Shown here in pieces: positions 10,308 through 18,714 of a stretch of 64,000 nt of DNA. Within the stretch, counting starts at the first letter, position 1. The number at the start of each line of letters is the position of its first letter. Source of the DNA: Platanthera guangdongensis (Eukaryota; Streptophyta; Magnoliopsida; Asparagales; Orchidaceae); NCBI GenBank assembly GCA_039583875.1, contig CM077163.1:228276646-228340645 (forward strand), read 5' to 3'. Both the position numbers and the translations under genes were made by a program. The notes beneath the pieces are model-generated. The model searched no databases and had not been told where the DNA came from. It was given only the letters and a program-made list of their open reading frames with translations.

Positions 10308-11454
10308 CTGTCACCGCATCAGCTTGCTTTATGGCCTCCTGCTGACCAATATTATAAACTCTAGGTTGAGCCGGAGTATAGTGGGATGCAGTTGACTCCA
10401 CCGCCTTGCCCTTCTCCTCATAGGTTGCTCCCGACTTCCTCTCGAACTTTGGACGTCCGCTCCAACAGTCTCGGGCAAAGTGTCCCGGCTTTCCACAATT
10501 ATAACATGCGCCCGGGGTTCAGCTTGTAGTTGCCCCCGAAGCACCGGAAGATGGGGCTGGACCCGAAATCCTAGCCTTCTTATGGAACTTACGAAACCCA
10601 GACTTTGAGTTAGTCGGCACCTTGAACTCTGTCCTCTTAGCAACATAGTCTCTCTTCGCTTGCACATTCCTCAGATCCTTTTCCAAAGACCGGGCCGTAT
10701 TGACCCGGGTTAAGAAGCCCTGCTGCGTCATAGGCCCCGAGAGCAGTAGCCTTATGTCATCCCTCAGACCTTCATAGAATCGGTTTGTCTTACGCTCCTC
10801 ATCAGTGAATGTAGAGCTAGCGTACCGACCCAACCGTGTAAATTCGTGGAGATACTCGTTCACGCTACTCTCTCCTTGCGTCAACTTCTGTAATTCATTC
10901 TCCATCGCGATCCTCTGAGCCGAGGGAAGGTACCTTGCCAAGAATAGTCTCGAAAATTCTTCCATTGAGACGTCCGTGAGTTGCCTTCCCCTCAAATGAT
11001 GTAGCTCTAAATCTTCCCACCACAGCCTTGCATCTCCGTCCAACAAGAAAGTAGCTATGGTGGTCATCTGCCACTCCGTTTCTGTAGCTGTCAATACTCT
11101 CTTTACTCGGGAGAGCCAATCCTCAGTTTGGGATGGGGTTCCCGTCCCCGAGAATACCGGAGGATTGGAGCCCATAACATGCTTGAGCTGCTTTTCAGTT
11201 GCTCTCCTAGGTACCAATGACTCCACCACCACCTGCTCCACCCTTCTCAGTTCAGCCGCTTGAAGCGGTACCTGCTCCACCGCAAGGGCAGGTTGTTGCA
11301 TTTGCCTTGCAGGCTGGACATTTATCACAGCGAACACCGCTTCAGCCACCAATCTTATGATTTCTGCCGAGGGAGGTGTTGCAGGCACAACATTCGGTGC
11401 GCTACTAGCCTCAGAAACCGGGCGTTCTGACGGCCCTGCACCATTCCTGGTCAC
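10308..11454 (-). pseudogene. gag of Tekay-type B, with one in-frame stop before the zinc knuckle
   Basis: The frame starts at 11454 (MTRNGAGPSERPVSEA). It carries the retrotransposon gag block: LWWEDLELHHLRG, FSRLFLARYLPSAQRI, LQKLTQGESSVNEYLHEF and RLGRYASSTFTDEERKTNRF. A TGA at 10519-10521 ends it. Directly after, in the same frame, lies a complete CCHC knuckle, CYNCGKPGHFARDC. The stop is therefore a single nonsense change (a CGA to TGA deamination is the simplest explanation) or, less likely, a read-through site. The frame then runs on to the candidate donor site at 10307. Confidence 0.85.
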
Positions 11455-11677
11455 CTATAGTCATACAAAACACCGTTAAGCGACTAAACAAAATTGCAAA
11501 AAGCAATTATAGGAACACGTAGGTTCCTCAAACATGTGTATTTTCATTTCTAAGTGGACATTCATGAGTTCTTTTTATGTTATAACGATGACGCACACAC
11601 ATGTGCTCACCACCACTTAAAAGAATTCGTCCACGAATTCATTTAAGTTGACCGAAACTAGTAGTCTGATATTAAAT
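11455..11677 (-). other. leader and degenerate primer site of B
   Basis: Between gag and the 5' LTR lie 223 bp without coding potential. Just inside the LTR (minus strand, from 11677) the sequence keeps TATCAGA and, further on, GTTTCG from the tRNA-iMet primer site, but with substitutions and a small insertion. The element is probably no longer primed efficiently. Confidence 0.6.
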
Positions 11678-13742
11678 TGTAACACCCCCTATCCGTCACA
11701 TAGCATATAGCAGTAGGTCCGGCCGGGGCCCGACGCCATATATCACAGACAGACCGAAGGGTTACACAATGAAACCATCCTTCCAATAACCAACGTCCTA
11801 CACAGAGTACATTCTAGCGGAAGCATTTTAAATGTTGCAAACATAAGAACCCAGCCACAACATGAATGTCCACTAACAATAATAACCCAAAAGGAATGAG
11901 CGTACAAATATACAAGTACTTGACCTTATGACCTTACAAGAGTTTACGTTAAACAAATAGTGTCTTCCAAACATCGGCACGCAGGCCGGTCACACATAAG
12001 AATATAAGTAAACATTCGCTTTAGGCCTTTGAGCCGGCTCAACAACCAGAGCTTTTGCCCGCTATTTGCCACTAGGCTCCACAACACCTGCAAGCACAAT
12101 CCACTGAAGCGGTGACAAACAAAATCAACGGTCAGCTAAAGCTGACCAAATTATAACGACCCCGCCCCTAAACTCGGGGCGGCGATGCTCCTTCCCCAGT
12201 GCATTAGTAAAACCAAACACGATAGTGAAAGTACAATTTAAACACATTTCACCACAGGCGTAGACACACACGACCACACACCCCGTGCTCTCAGGGCACT
12301 TATACGGTGAACTCGGTCCACCACCGCCCCTTGGACGACAAACACGTGAGCATTTTAGTCTTTTTCAGCCGAAGCCTAAGACCCACCCTCTATGCCATTG
12401 GTAAGCCTCTAAAACTGAACCTCATAGAGCGGGTACGGTTCCACTCAACCCGTTGTTCACCTCGCCACGACAATTTAAGTCATCGGCGCGGGTCAAGCTT
12501 CCCCGAATCCTGAGTATCAAACACACAATATTATATAATCCAATTATGTACAAGTTGGCTCCCAGGCCACCAAGATGGCAGAACCACGTTTCTGCCCAGT
12601 TTTCCGGGTGCACCTTGAGGTTTGTCCACAAGCCTCCATGTTGCAATCTACCGCGTAGAAAACCCGAAAAACAACCATCGGCGCGGAGTCTTCCCCGGCC
12701 ATTCATGCAATGCAACATCACCGATCCAGACCAACTTGTCTGGGTAGGCTTCACACACCATGCCTATGTCCGTTCTTCGATTCCGGACTCTACATGCAAA
12801 ACAACGGGGACTATTCATGTCTACCCGAAGGAATACCTCACACTCACCGCATACTCGCGAGAGCGAGCTTCCTATGCAAAAAAAGAGGACTTCACATGTC
12901 CAAGGAGAGAATCGTTACCCTTGCGTTTCTCTTTGGCGCCATGAAGATCTAGACAGATGAAAAGCACCGCAACGGTTTCGCCTCCGTAGATCTGAACTCG
13001 GCTTGCGATTTGGTGCTTCGAAGCTCCACCGGCGGCCGAATCTTTCCTCCTCCTTCTTCCTTGCTCTCCCCTCTCTCTAAAGCTTTAGAAAGAGAAAGCT
13101 TGAAGTAGAATGAGAGTTTCAAACCTTATTCCCGAATTTAACCTTGCTGGAACAGCCCGGGGCCCTTGGATCCCAAAAGAAGGAAACAGAAAACCACGAT
13201 TCACACTTTAAATCCATTTTCTGGGACGAACACGGCTTGGGACACGCCCGTGTCCAAGGCCGTGTGCCTCCATCAACGCCGAAACCGTCGCATCCAGACC
13301 AGGACACGGGCTCTCGACACGCCTGTGTCACACTTGATACGCCCGTATCAATAGGTACACGCCCGTGTTGCAGGGCGTGTTCCTCCATCGACACAGGACC
13401 AAAAACGTCCCGAAGAGGACACGAGTACTCGACACGCCAGTGTCGCATTCGACACGCCCGTGTCAGCCCGAACACGCCGGGGCTCCAGGCCGTGTTCCTC
13501 CCCCGACACAGCTCGGCTAACAGCCCGAGCAGGACACAGCCTGAGACACACCCGTGTCGCAGGCCGTGTTCGCTGTCTCGATGATCGTTGACTGCATTTT
13601 CGTCGACCACACGGCCAGATCTTCGAACCCGAGCACGACACGGCCCTGGACACACTCGTGTCCCAGGCCGTGTGACCCCTACCAAGCACCAAACTTGGTT
13701 CTAAACGCTTCCCGTCCCTCTTTTGAGTTTCAGGGCGTTACA
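11678..13742 (-). repeat. 5' LTR of Tekay-type B (2,065 bp)
   Basis: It pairs with 4747-6796, with about 13 differences in the first 255 bp compared by eye. It carries the same palindrome cluster at about 13230-13680. No gene is seen. The flanking TGTCA at 13743 returns directly to the RT of Copia A. Confidence 0.93.
13230..13680. repeat. second copy of the GACAC...GTGTC palindrome cluster
   Basis: This is the same arrangement as at 6300-6735, in the other LTR. GACACGCCCGTGTC recurs with small changes, for example near 13241 and 13450. Two copies that kept the pattern despite about 5 percent LTR divergence suggest it was part of the element when it inserted. Confidence 0.8.
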
Positions 13743-13747
13743 TGTCA

Positions 13748-14131
13748 CATCAGAAAATATCTTTATGATCACAAACAGTCTTCTCGGGCATGATTTGACA
13801 AGTTCAGCCGGGTTGTTTGTGATGTTGGGTTTATTCAGAGCTCAGTTGACTTCTCTCTCTTCACCCGTCATAGTCCATCAGGAACTGTGATACTCCTGGT
13901 TTATGTTGATAATATCTTAATTACTGACAATGATTCAAAATGCATCCATATGATCAAGGAACACTTGACCTCCGTGCTCCAGACCAAAAATTTGGGGAAT
14001 CTTCAATACTTTCTTGGCACCGAGATAGCCCGTCGACCTGATGGTCTTGTTCTATCTCAAAGAAAGTACTGTCTTGATCTTCTTCATGATGTTGACTATT
14101 CTGATTGCAAGCCAGCTGACACAGCTATGGT
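13748..14131 (+). pseudogene. Copia A polyprotein, part 2: reverse transcriptase
   Basis: This resumes the RT of element A after B. Reading IRKYLYDHKQSSRA, then past an in-frame stop, GTVILLVYVDNILITDND, where Copia RT has YVDD: the second catalytic Asp has become Asn. LQYFLGTEIARRPDGLVLSQ and KYCLDLLHDVDYSDCKPADT follow. The tract is interrupted at 14131 by hAT element F and resumes at 30097. Confidence 0.88.
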
Positions 14132-14310
14132 CCAGTGGTGGGTATAAAGCCGGATCGGGCCACCCCAGTACCGGGCCCAATGGGCCCGTGCTTTAGTCAA
14201 CCGGGCCGAGCCTGAGCTTTCCTTAAATCGGGCTCGAGCCGGGCTCGGGCAGCTGCCCCGGGAAGGGGCCTGATCCGGCCCTCAGGGCCGGGTCGAGCTC
14301 AGGCTGGGAT
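14132..14310. repeat. left subterminal region of hAT F with GGGCC/GGCTCGGG repeats
   Basis: Direct and inverted copies of CGGGCC, GGGCTCG and GGGCCC crowd this stretch and recur near the other end (29880-30075). hAT transposases bind such short subterminal repeats. The following 14311-14600 is AT-rich and empty of genes. Confidence 0.7.
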
Positions 14311-14614
14311 TTTTTTTTAAAAAAGTTTAAAATTTTAAAATTATAAGTATTGATTTTTTTTTAAAAATAATACATTAAAAATTTATAATTATTATTTTAT
14401 TATAATAATAAAAAAATTTCTCACATAGACAAGAAAAATAAAATTTTATTAATATTGAATAAAAATAAATAACATTTACAATTTACATTAATTGAATTAA
14501 ATGAAATTTATTATCATTATTAATTTTAAATAAAAAAAATCACAATATTCATTAACTTAACAAAACACTTCAAATACAATTTTTTATCGGTCATGTGATG
14601 AATGTGAGACATAC

Positions 14615-14719
14615 TTAATCATCTCTTAAATTCATTGTCTCTATCTCGTCTTCTATCTCCTCCGAGCTATCCTCTAATGATGTAATGTGCTGCTTTCTCT
14701 TCATAATATCAAAGTAGTA
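14615..14719 (-). pseudogene. C-terminal end of hAT F transposase
   Basis: The minus strand reads KYYFDIMKRKQHITSLEDSS and then an acidic tail (EEIEDEIETMNLRDD) to a TAA at 14617-14615. It continues in frame from the fragment at 27700-27860 once element C and its CTTGT duplication are removed, so C landed about 35 codons before the transposase stop. Confidence 0.8.
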
Positions 14720-14724
14720 CTTGT

Positions 14725-15439
14725 TGTACAACCTCGGGCTCGCAAAGAGCCCTCAAGAAGCAAACAGAGCGAGATAGGCAAAGGAGACTAGGAGGGCCCA
14801 CTCGCAAGCGGCGAGATGATGGGCTCTCCAAGGGGCAAAACACCCCGCCTAGAAGCGAGAGGGCCCCAGAAGCGAGAAGGACCCCCAAAGGCGAGAGGCT
14901 CCGGCGAGACGGGCGGCGGGTCCTTCTCGCCGGCAGGCCCCTTTCCTCTCGCCAGGGGGGGGGGAGAGGGTTTTTTTTTACTCTTTTCTATCAAAGCAGA
15001 GGTTTTTACTCTTCTACCCCGGGTATTTTTACCCTTTTACCCTTGGTGGGCTGCGTATAGCTCCTCAGAACAGCGGAGTTTGGCTGTTGGCAGACCCAGC
15101 CAAGGGTACCCCAGTAATTTCAGGCCGGAGCAGTTTTGTTATTTGCAGTTCAGATTCTGAAATCTATAAATAAGCCCATAGGGGTTCTTCGGAAAAGACC
15201 TTTTTTCAGACTCGGGAGAAGAATTGACAGTCTTCTGAAGAACTCCAAGCCCAGCTTTTGGCTTTGGAGGGGAAGCTCTCTGTGACCTTCCGGGTAAGCG
15301 GTGGGACCTCCCAGCTGCGGCTTTGGGCCAGTTTTCTAACCCTTCACGACCGGTCAGAGGTCGGAGCTTGGGCCAAGTAGGAGTCGGCTACACCCCTATT
15401 TTGTGAACATTCGTTCGAAGTCAAATTTTGGCTTCAACA
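14725..15439 (+). repeat. 5' LTR of Tat-type C (715 bp)
   Basis: It begins TGTACAACCTCGGG and ends GGCTTCAACA. TATAAATA at 15165-15172 is a good core promoter, so transcription should begin near 15195. Runs of G (ten) and T (nine) near 14955-14980 differ in length from the 3' copy. GCGAGA motifs are frequent. Confidence 0.95.
15165..15172 (+). promoter_or_regulatory. TATA box in the 5' LTR of C
   Basis: TATAAATA lies 275 bp before the end of the LTR, in the position expected for the U3/R border. The identical octamer is present in the 3' LTR at 27420-27427 and upstream of both antisense genes. Confidence 0.7.
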
Positions 15440-15443
15440 GTTC

Positions 15444-15461
15444 TGGTGCGGTGAGCGTGGA
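15444..15461 (+). other. primer binding site of C, matches tRNA-Phe
   Basis: Four bases after the LTR the sequence TGGTGCGGTGAGCGTGGA is, as I recall the plant tRNA-Phe(GAA) 3' end (ending CACGCTCACCGCACCA), complementary over 18 of 18 positions. That is a stronger match than iMet or Asp primers would give. Confidence 0.75.
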
Positions 15462-15496
15462 GGTAGCCGGTTCAAGAAAAGTTTGAGTTTGGTCCT

Positions 15497-16797
15497 ATGA
15501 CAGGAGGCGAAGGAGAAGGATCTGGTTCAGGAGGTTCCCCCTCCCAGGTAGAAGAGGCAACGAGGAAAATGCTGGAGGACTTCAGGCGAGAGGTCATGCA
15601 AACTATAAGCTTGGCCTTCTCGGCAAGGAGCGAGTGGGCGACACCTCAGGTTCCAATCGAGGTGGTCCCGCTTTTAGGCGAGAATGCCCCAGGCCAGCGC
15701 CTGGGAAAGGAGGTCCCCACAGAGGCTGGCGAGAAGGACGTGGCGGCGCGAGAGCTCTTCCCGGGCCAGCGTCCCGGGAAGGAGATCCCGGCAGAAGACG
15801 GCGAGAAGGAGGCAGCTGTGCGAGAGCTCTTCCCTGGGCACGGTCTCGCAGATCGGGCCAGCCAGCCGAGGCCGCGGGACGTGCCCTCTCGGCAAGCAGT
15901 CGGCGAGAGCCCATTTAGTGAACTTGTCATCTCGGCTCCGGTGCCGGAGGGGTTCCGGGAGCCCGACATGTCCTACTACTCAGGAAAGGATGATCCGGTG
16001 CAGCATGTGCAGTGGTTCGAGGATGTGGTTTCGATCAGACAGATGACGGATGCGTTTAAGTGTCGACTGTTTGCCATCACCTTGAAGGAGAAGGCGCGAG
16101 ATTGGTTCCACCAGTTACCGGCAAGGTCGATTTATTGTTTTGAGGATCTACGGAGGGGTTTCTTATTAAGGTTTTCAACATCGAAGAAGCGTAAGAAGGA
16201 GGCGGAGTGCTTGTTCTCGGTAAGGCAGAGCCAGGATGAAACGTTGGGGCACTACGTAGATCGGTTTCAGGAAGAGATCCTCCAGGTTCAGGAGGTCCCT
16301 GGGTATACGCTAATGCTCGCATTCACCCTGGGACTGAGACCAGGTTTCTTCAGCATGGAGTTGAAAAGGGTGCCCCCCTCTCCTTTGAGGAGCTTATGGA
16401 GAGGGCGGCAAAGGAGACGGATTTCGAGAGAGCCAACCCGGCGTTTGCAAGGAAGTTAGCCAGGTTAGCGGAGGATGATGCAAAGGAACCAGGAACAGGG
16501 AAGCAGAGGGAGCAGAGAGAGCACAGAGAAGAGAAGAGGAGGGAGGAACCCCGAGGCCAGGGGCACCAGGGACAGAATCATCGGGGGGCCCGAGAGCCGA
16601 ACAACCGGATAGGTTGGAGGCCTCATGAGGGTCGCCCCCATGAGTTGGGAGGAGGCTTCCAGGGAAGAGATAATTTCCGAGAACCAAGGAGGTTCGATCA
16701 ACCGGCGTGGAGACAGGGAGTGAGGGATCGTTTTCAGCATCAGCAGGAGGCAATGGGGATCGGTCGAGGGAGAGGAGCTCGAGGAGGAAGGAGATGA
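15497..16797 (+). pseudogene. gag of Tat-type C
   Basis: The frame starts at 15497 (MTGGEGEGSG), 58 bp after the LTR. An N-terminal part of about 150 residues contains two near-identical repeats (RELFPGQRPGKEIPAEDGEKE type). Then comes the gag core: ISAPVPEGFREPDMSYYSGKDDP, MTDAFKCRLFAITLKEKARD, DLRRGFLLRFSTSKKRKKE and ECLFSVRQSQDETLGHYVDRF. The frame is shifted near 16360-16400. The continuation (ELMERAAKETDFERANPAFAR, then an Arg/Gly-rich tail) lies in frame 1 and stops at 16795-16797. The Gag is therefore split by at least one frameshift in this copy. Confidence 0.85.
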
Positions 16798-16821
16798 AGA
16801 GGAGATGGAAGAAGGGGTGGG

Positions 16822-17108
16822 GTGGCGTTGCCTTTCTGTGATTTCCATCAGGAGAGAGGTCACGCTACAGCCACGTGCCCAGAATTTTTGGAGATGAGAG
16901 AGACCAGAGGTTTGAGGAGGCAGGATCCGCCGGTAAGGATCGAGGAAATGCAGTCGGGGGAGGCAGAAGATAGGTGTGAGGACCGGGTGGATGTGGGAAC
17001 CCGGGGGGTATCGGGGCCATCCATGGGGGATTGGGATCGAGGCCACCCGGAAGGGGAGCTTCCAGACCATGTTCCGGAAGGGGGTAGCCTCAACCTCCCA
17101 GACCCCAC
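16822..17108 (+). pseudogene. zinc knuckle and linker of C
   Basis: This is the same frame as the gag tail after one stop. It shows CDFHQERGHATATC, the C-x2-H/C type knuckle of Tat Gag (usually CxxHxxxGHxTxxC), which would bind the element RNA. The frame is left again by about 17100, where the protease frame takes over. Confidence 0.75.
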
Positions 17109-18112
17109 CCCCGCTAGAAAAAATCACCTTCTCTTCAGAGGATATGCCGGAGTACGAGGACCCATTCTGCGACGCCTTGGTGATCCAGACGGCGGTGGAA
17201 AACTTTACGGTCTCCAAGATCCTAGTGGATAACGGGAGCTCCGTAAATGTGATTTTTAAGAAGGCCTTCGATGAGATGCAGGTGGAAGCCAAGAGGGTTT
17301 TGGCCTCGGATGGACCGTTGTTCGGGTTCTCCGGGGAGAGGAAAAAAGTGGAAGGGGGAGTAGGGCTGCACGTGAGGTTGGGGGGCGTATCACGGAACTG
17401 CCGGTTCGTGATTGTAGATGCCCCGAGCAGCTACAGCGCCATCTTTGGGCGACCCCTCATCAGCGCCTTTCGCTGCGTCCCCTCCTCGTTCCATCAATGT
17501 CTCAAGTTTAACAATGGAGGGGTGCAGGTCAGGGTCAGGGGAGATCCAAAAGTGGCGAGGCAGTGTTACGTCACGACGGTTAACACCATATCTTGGATGG
17601 CAGAGGCGGAGGAGTTGGAAAAGGAGATGGCGGCGCAAGAAGAAGCCTTGAGGGAAGAGGAGGTGAGCCCAGAGGAAGCGAGAGGAGGAACCAAAGAGGA
17701 AGTCGGGGAGGAGGAGACTGAGAAGCAGAAAGGAGGTGTGCAGGAGGCGCAGGAAGATGTTGAGGTCGAGCAGCAACAGGAGAGCCCGGAGGGAGGAATG
17801 GAGATTGAGGAGGAGCAGAGGGGAGAAGACGTGCAGGAAGTCAGGAGGAGCGGAGAGTCGGAGCCACGAGAAAGAATGCAGGAGAAAGTGGGAGAAGAAG
17901 GGGCAGAGGAGGAAGCCCGAAGGGAGATGGAAATTGAGCAGCAGCAGGACGAGGTGATAGAGGTTGAGGGAGCAGGAGGGGAGGAAGAGATGGAAGAAGA
18001 AGCAGGGGGCGGCTGGGAGCAGTCGCGGTTGGAGGTGGCCGAGGAAATAGTAGAGGTGGAGGTCGCACCAGCCAGGGGCAGGTACGAAGGGTACGGATCA
18101 GCGGGGGCTTGA
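16976..18112 (+). CDS. protease of C plus a long acidic Glu-rich segment
   Basis: The protease core spans about residues 40-200: ITFSSEDMPEYEDPFCDALV, then ILVDNGSSVNVIF as the active site (Asp-Asn-Gly instead of Asp-Thr/Ser-Gly; DNGSS variants are seen in Tat elements), and YSAIFGRPLISAFRCVPSS. From about residue 205 to the end (17590-18100) the sequence becomes Glu-rich low complexity: EEAR, EEVGEEE, EEEQRGED and EVEQQQ blocks, about 150 residues. This acidic linker between protease and RT is longer than I expect for the family. The frame overlaps the RT frame by 4 bp. Confidence 0.8.
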   Translation: MRTGWMWEPGGYRGHPWGIGIEATRKGSFQTMFRKGVASTSQTPPPLEKITFSSEDMPEYEDPFCDALVIQTAVENFTVSKILVDNGSSVNVIFKKAFDEMQVEAKRVLASDGPLFGFSGERKKVEGGVGLHVRLGGVSRNCRFVIVDAPSSYSAIFGRPLISAFRCVPSSFHQCLKFNNGGVQVRVRGDPKVARQCYVTTVNTISWMAEAEELEKEMAAQEEALREEEVSPEEARGGTKEEVGEEETEKQKGGVQEAQEDVEVEQQQESPEGGMEIEEEQRGEDVQEVRRSGESEPRERMQEKVGEEGAEEEARREMEIEQQQDEVIEVEGAGGEEEMEEEAGGGWEQSRLEVAEEIVEVEVAPARGRYEGYGSAGA

Positions 18113-18714
18113 GTCCCGAGGACCAGGAGCGGATGCGGACCTGCATCCAGAGCAACATCGACGTCTTCGCTTGGAGCACGGCGGACATGCCGGGCATTGA
18201 TGCGGACGTGGCCTGCCATCGCCTAAATCTGGACCCTCGGACGCGCCCCATACGCCAGAAAATGAGGACCATCGCCACCAAGCTGGAGGAGCCCATTCGA
18301 GAGGAGGTCAAGAAGCTCCTGGAGGCGGGCTTCATCTCAGAGATCCAGTACCCAGGCTGGATCTCCAACGTTGTAATGGTGAAGAAGGGGGGAGGAAAAT
18401 GGAGAATGTGTATCGACTTTTCGTTATTAAATAAATCATGTCCTAAGGATTGCTACCCCCTGCCTCGAATCGACGCGCTGGTTGATTCAGCCGTTGGTTT
18501 TTCTGTTATGAGTTTTCTGGATGCTTTTTCAGGTTACCATCAGATCCGGATGCACCCTCCCGACGTCAAGGACGTCTCCTTCATCACAAGGGAAGGGTGC
18601 TTTAGTTATAACATGATGCCCTTTGGGTTAAAAAAACGCGGGAGCGACATACCAACGAATGATGGATCGAGTTTTCCAGGGGCAGAGGGGTCGGAACCTA
18701 GAAGTCTACGTTGA
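18109..18714 (+). pseudogene. RT of C, N-terminal half, ended by a frameshift
   Basis: The frame carries LSPEDQERMRTCIQSNIDVF, LEAGFISEIQYPGWISNVVM, KWRMCIDFSLLNKSCPKDCY, SFLDAFSGYHQIRMHP and FSYNMMPFGLKK. It then leaves the family pattern at an A-rich run near 18630-18637, where one extra A shifts the frame. The correct continuation, with the YVDD box, is the frame that opens before 18659. A single-base insertion in a homopolymer is either a real inactivating mutation or a sequencing error. Confidence 0.85.

Larger units (their letters stand above)
4747..13742 (-). mobile_element. Tekay/Del-type chromovirus (Gypsy) B inside Copia A
   Basis: The LTRs at 4747-6796 and 11678-13742 are flanked by the 5-bp duplication TGTCA (4742-4746 and 13743-13747), which interrupts the RT of Copia A. 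On the minus strand the order is LTR, gag, protease, RT, RNase H, integrase, chromodomain-like tail, LTR, as in Tekay/Del chromoviruses. LTRs of about 2 kb and LTR ends of the TGTAACRCCCC type fit that clade. A purine tract (AAGATGGAGAGAAT) lies just inside the 3' LTR. The LTRs differ at about 5 percent over the first 255 bp that I compared. The frames carry only a few lesions, so this is a moderately old, nearly complete copy. Confidence 0.93.

Noticed and set aside
15603..15969. Minus-strand frames opposite the gag of C
   Set aside because: Shadows of the sense gag frame in GC-rich sequence; no TATA box or splice signals like those of the real antisense genes.
17566..18368. Minus-strand Ser/Pro/Thr-rich frames opposite the acidic linker of C
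   Set aside because: Mirror of the Glu codons (GAG/GAA) in the sense frame; low complexity.
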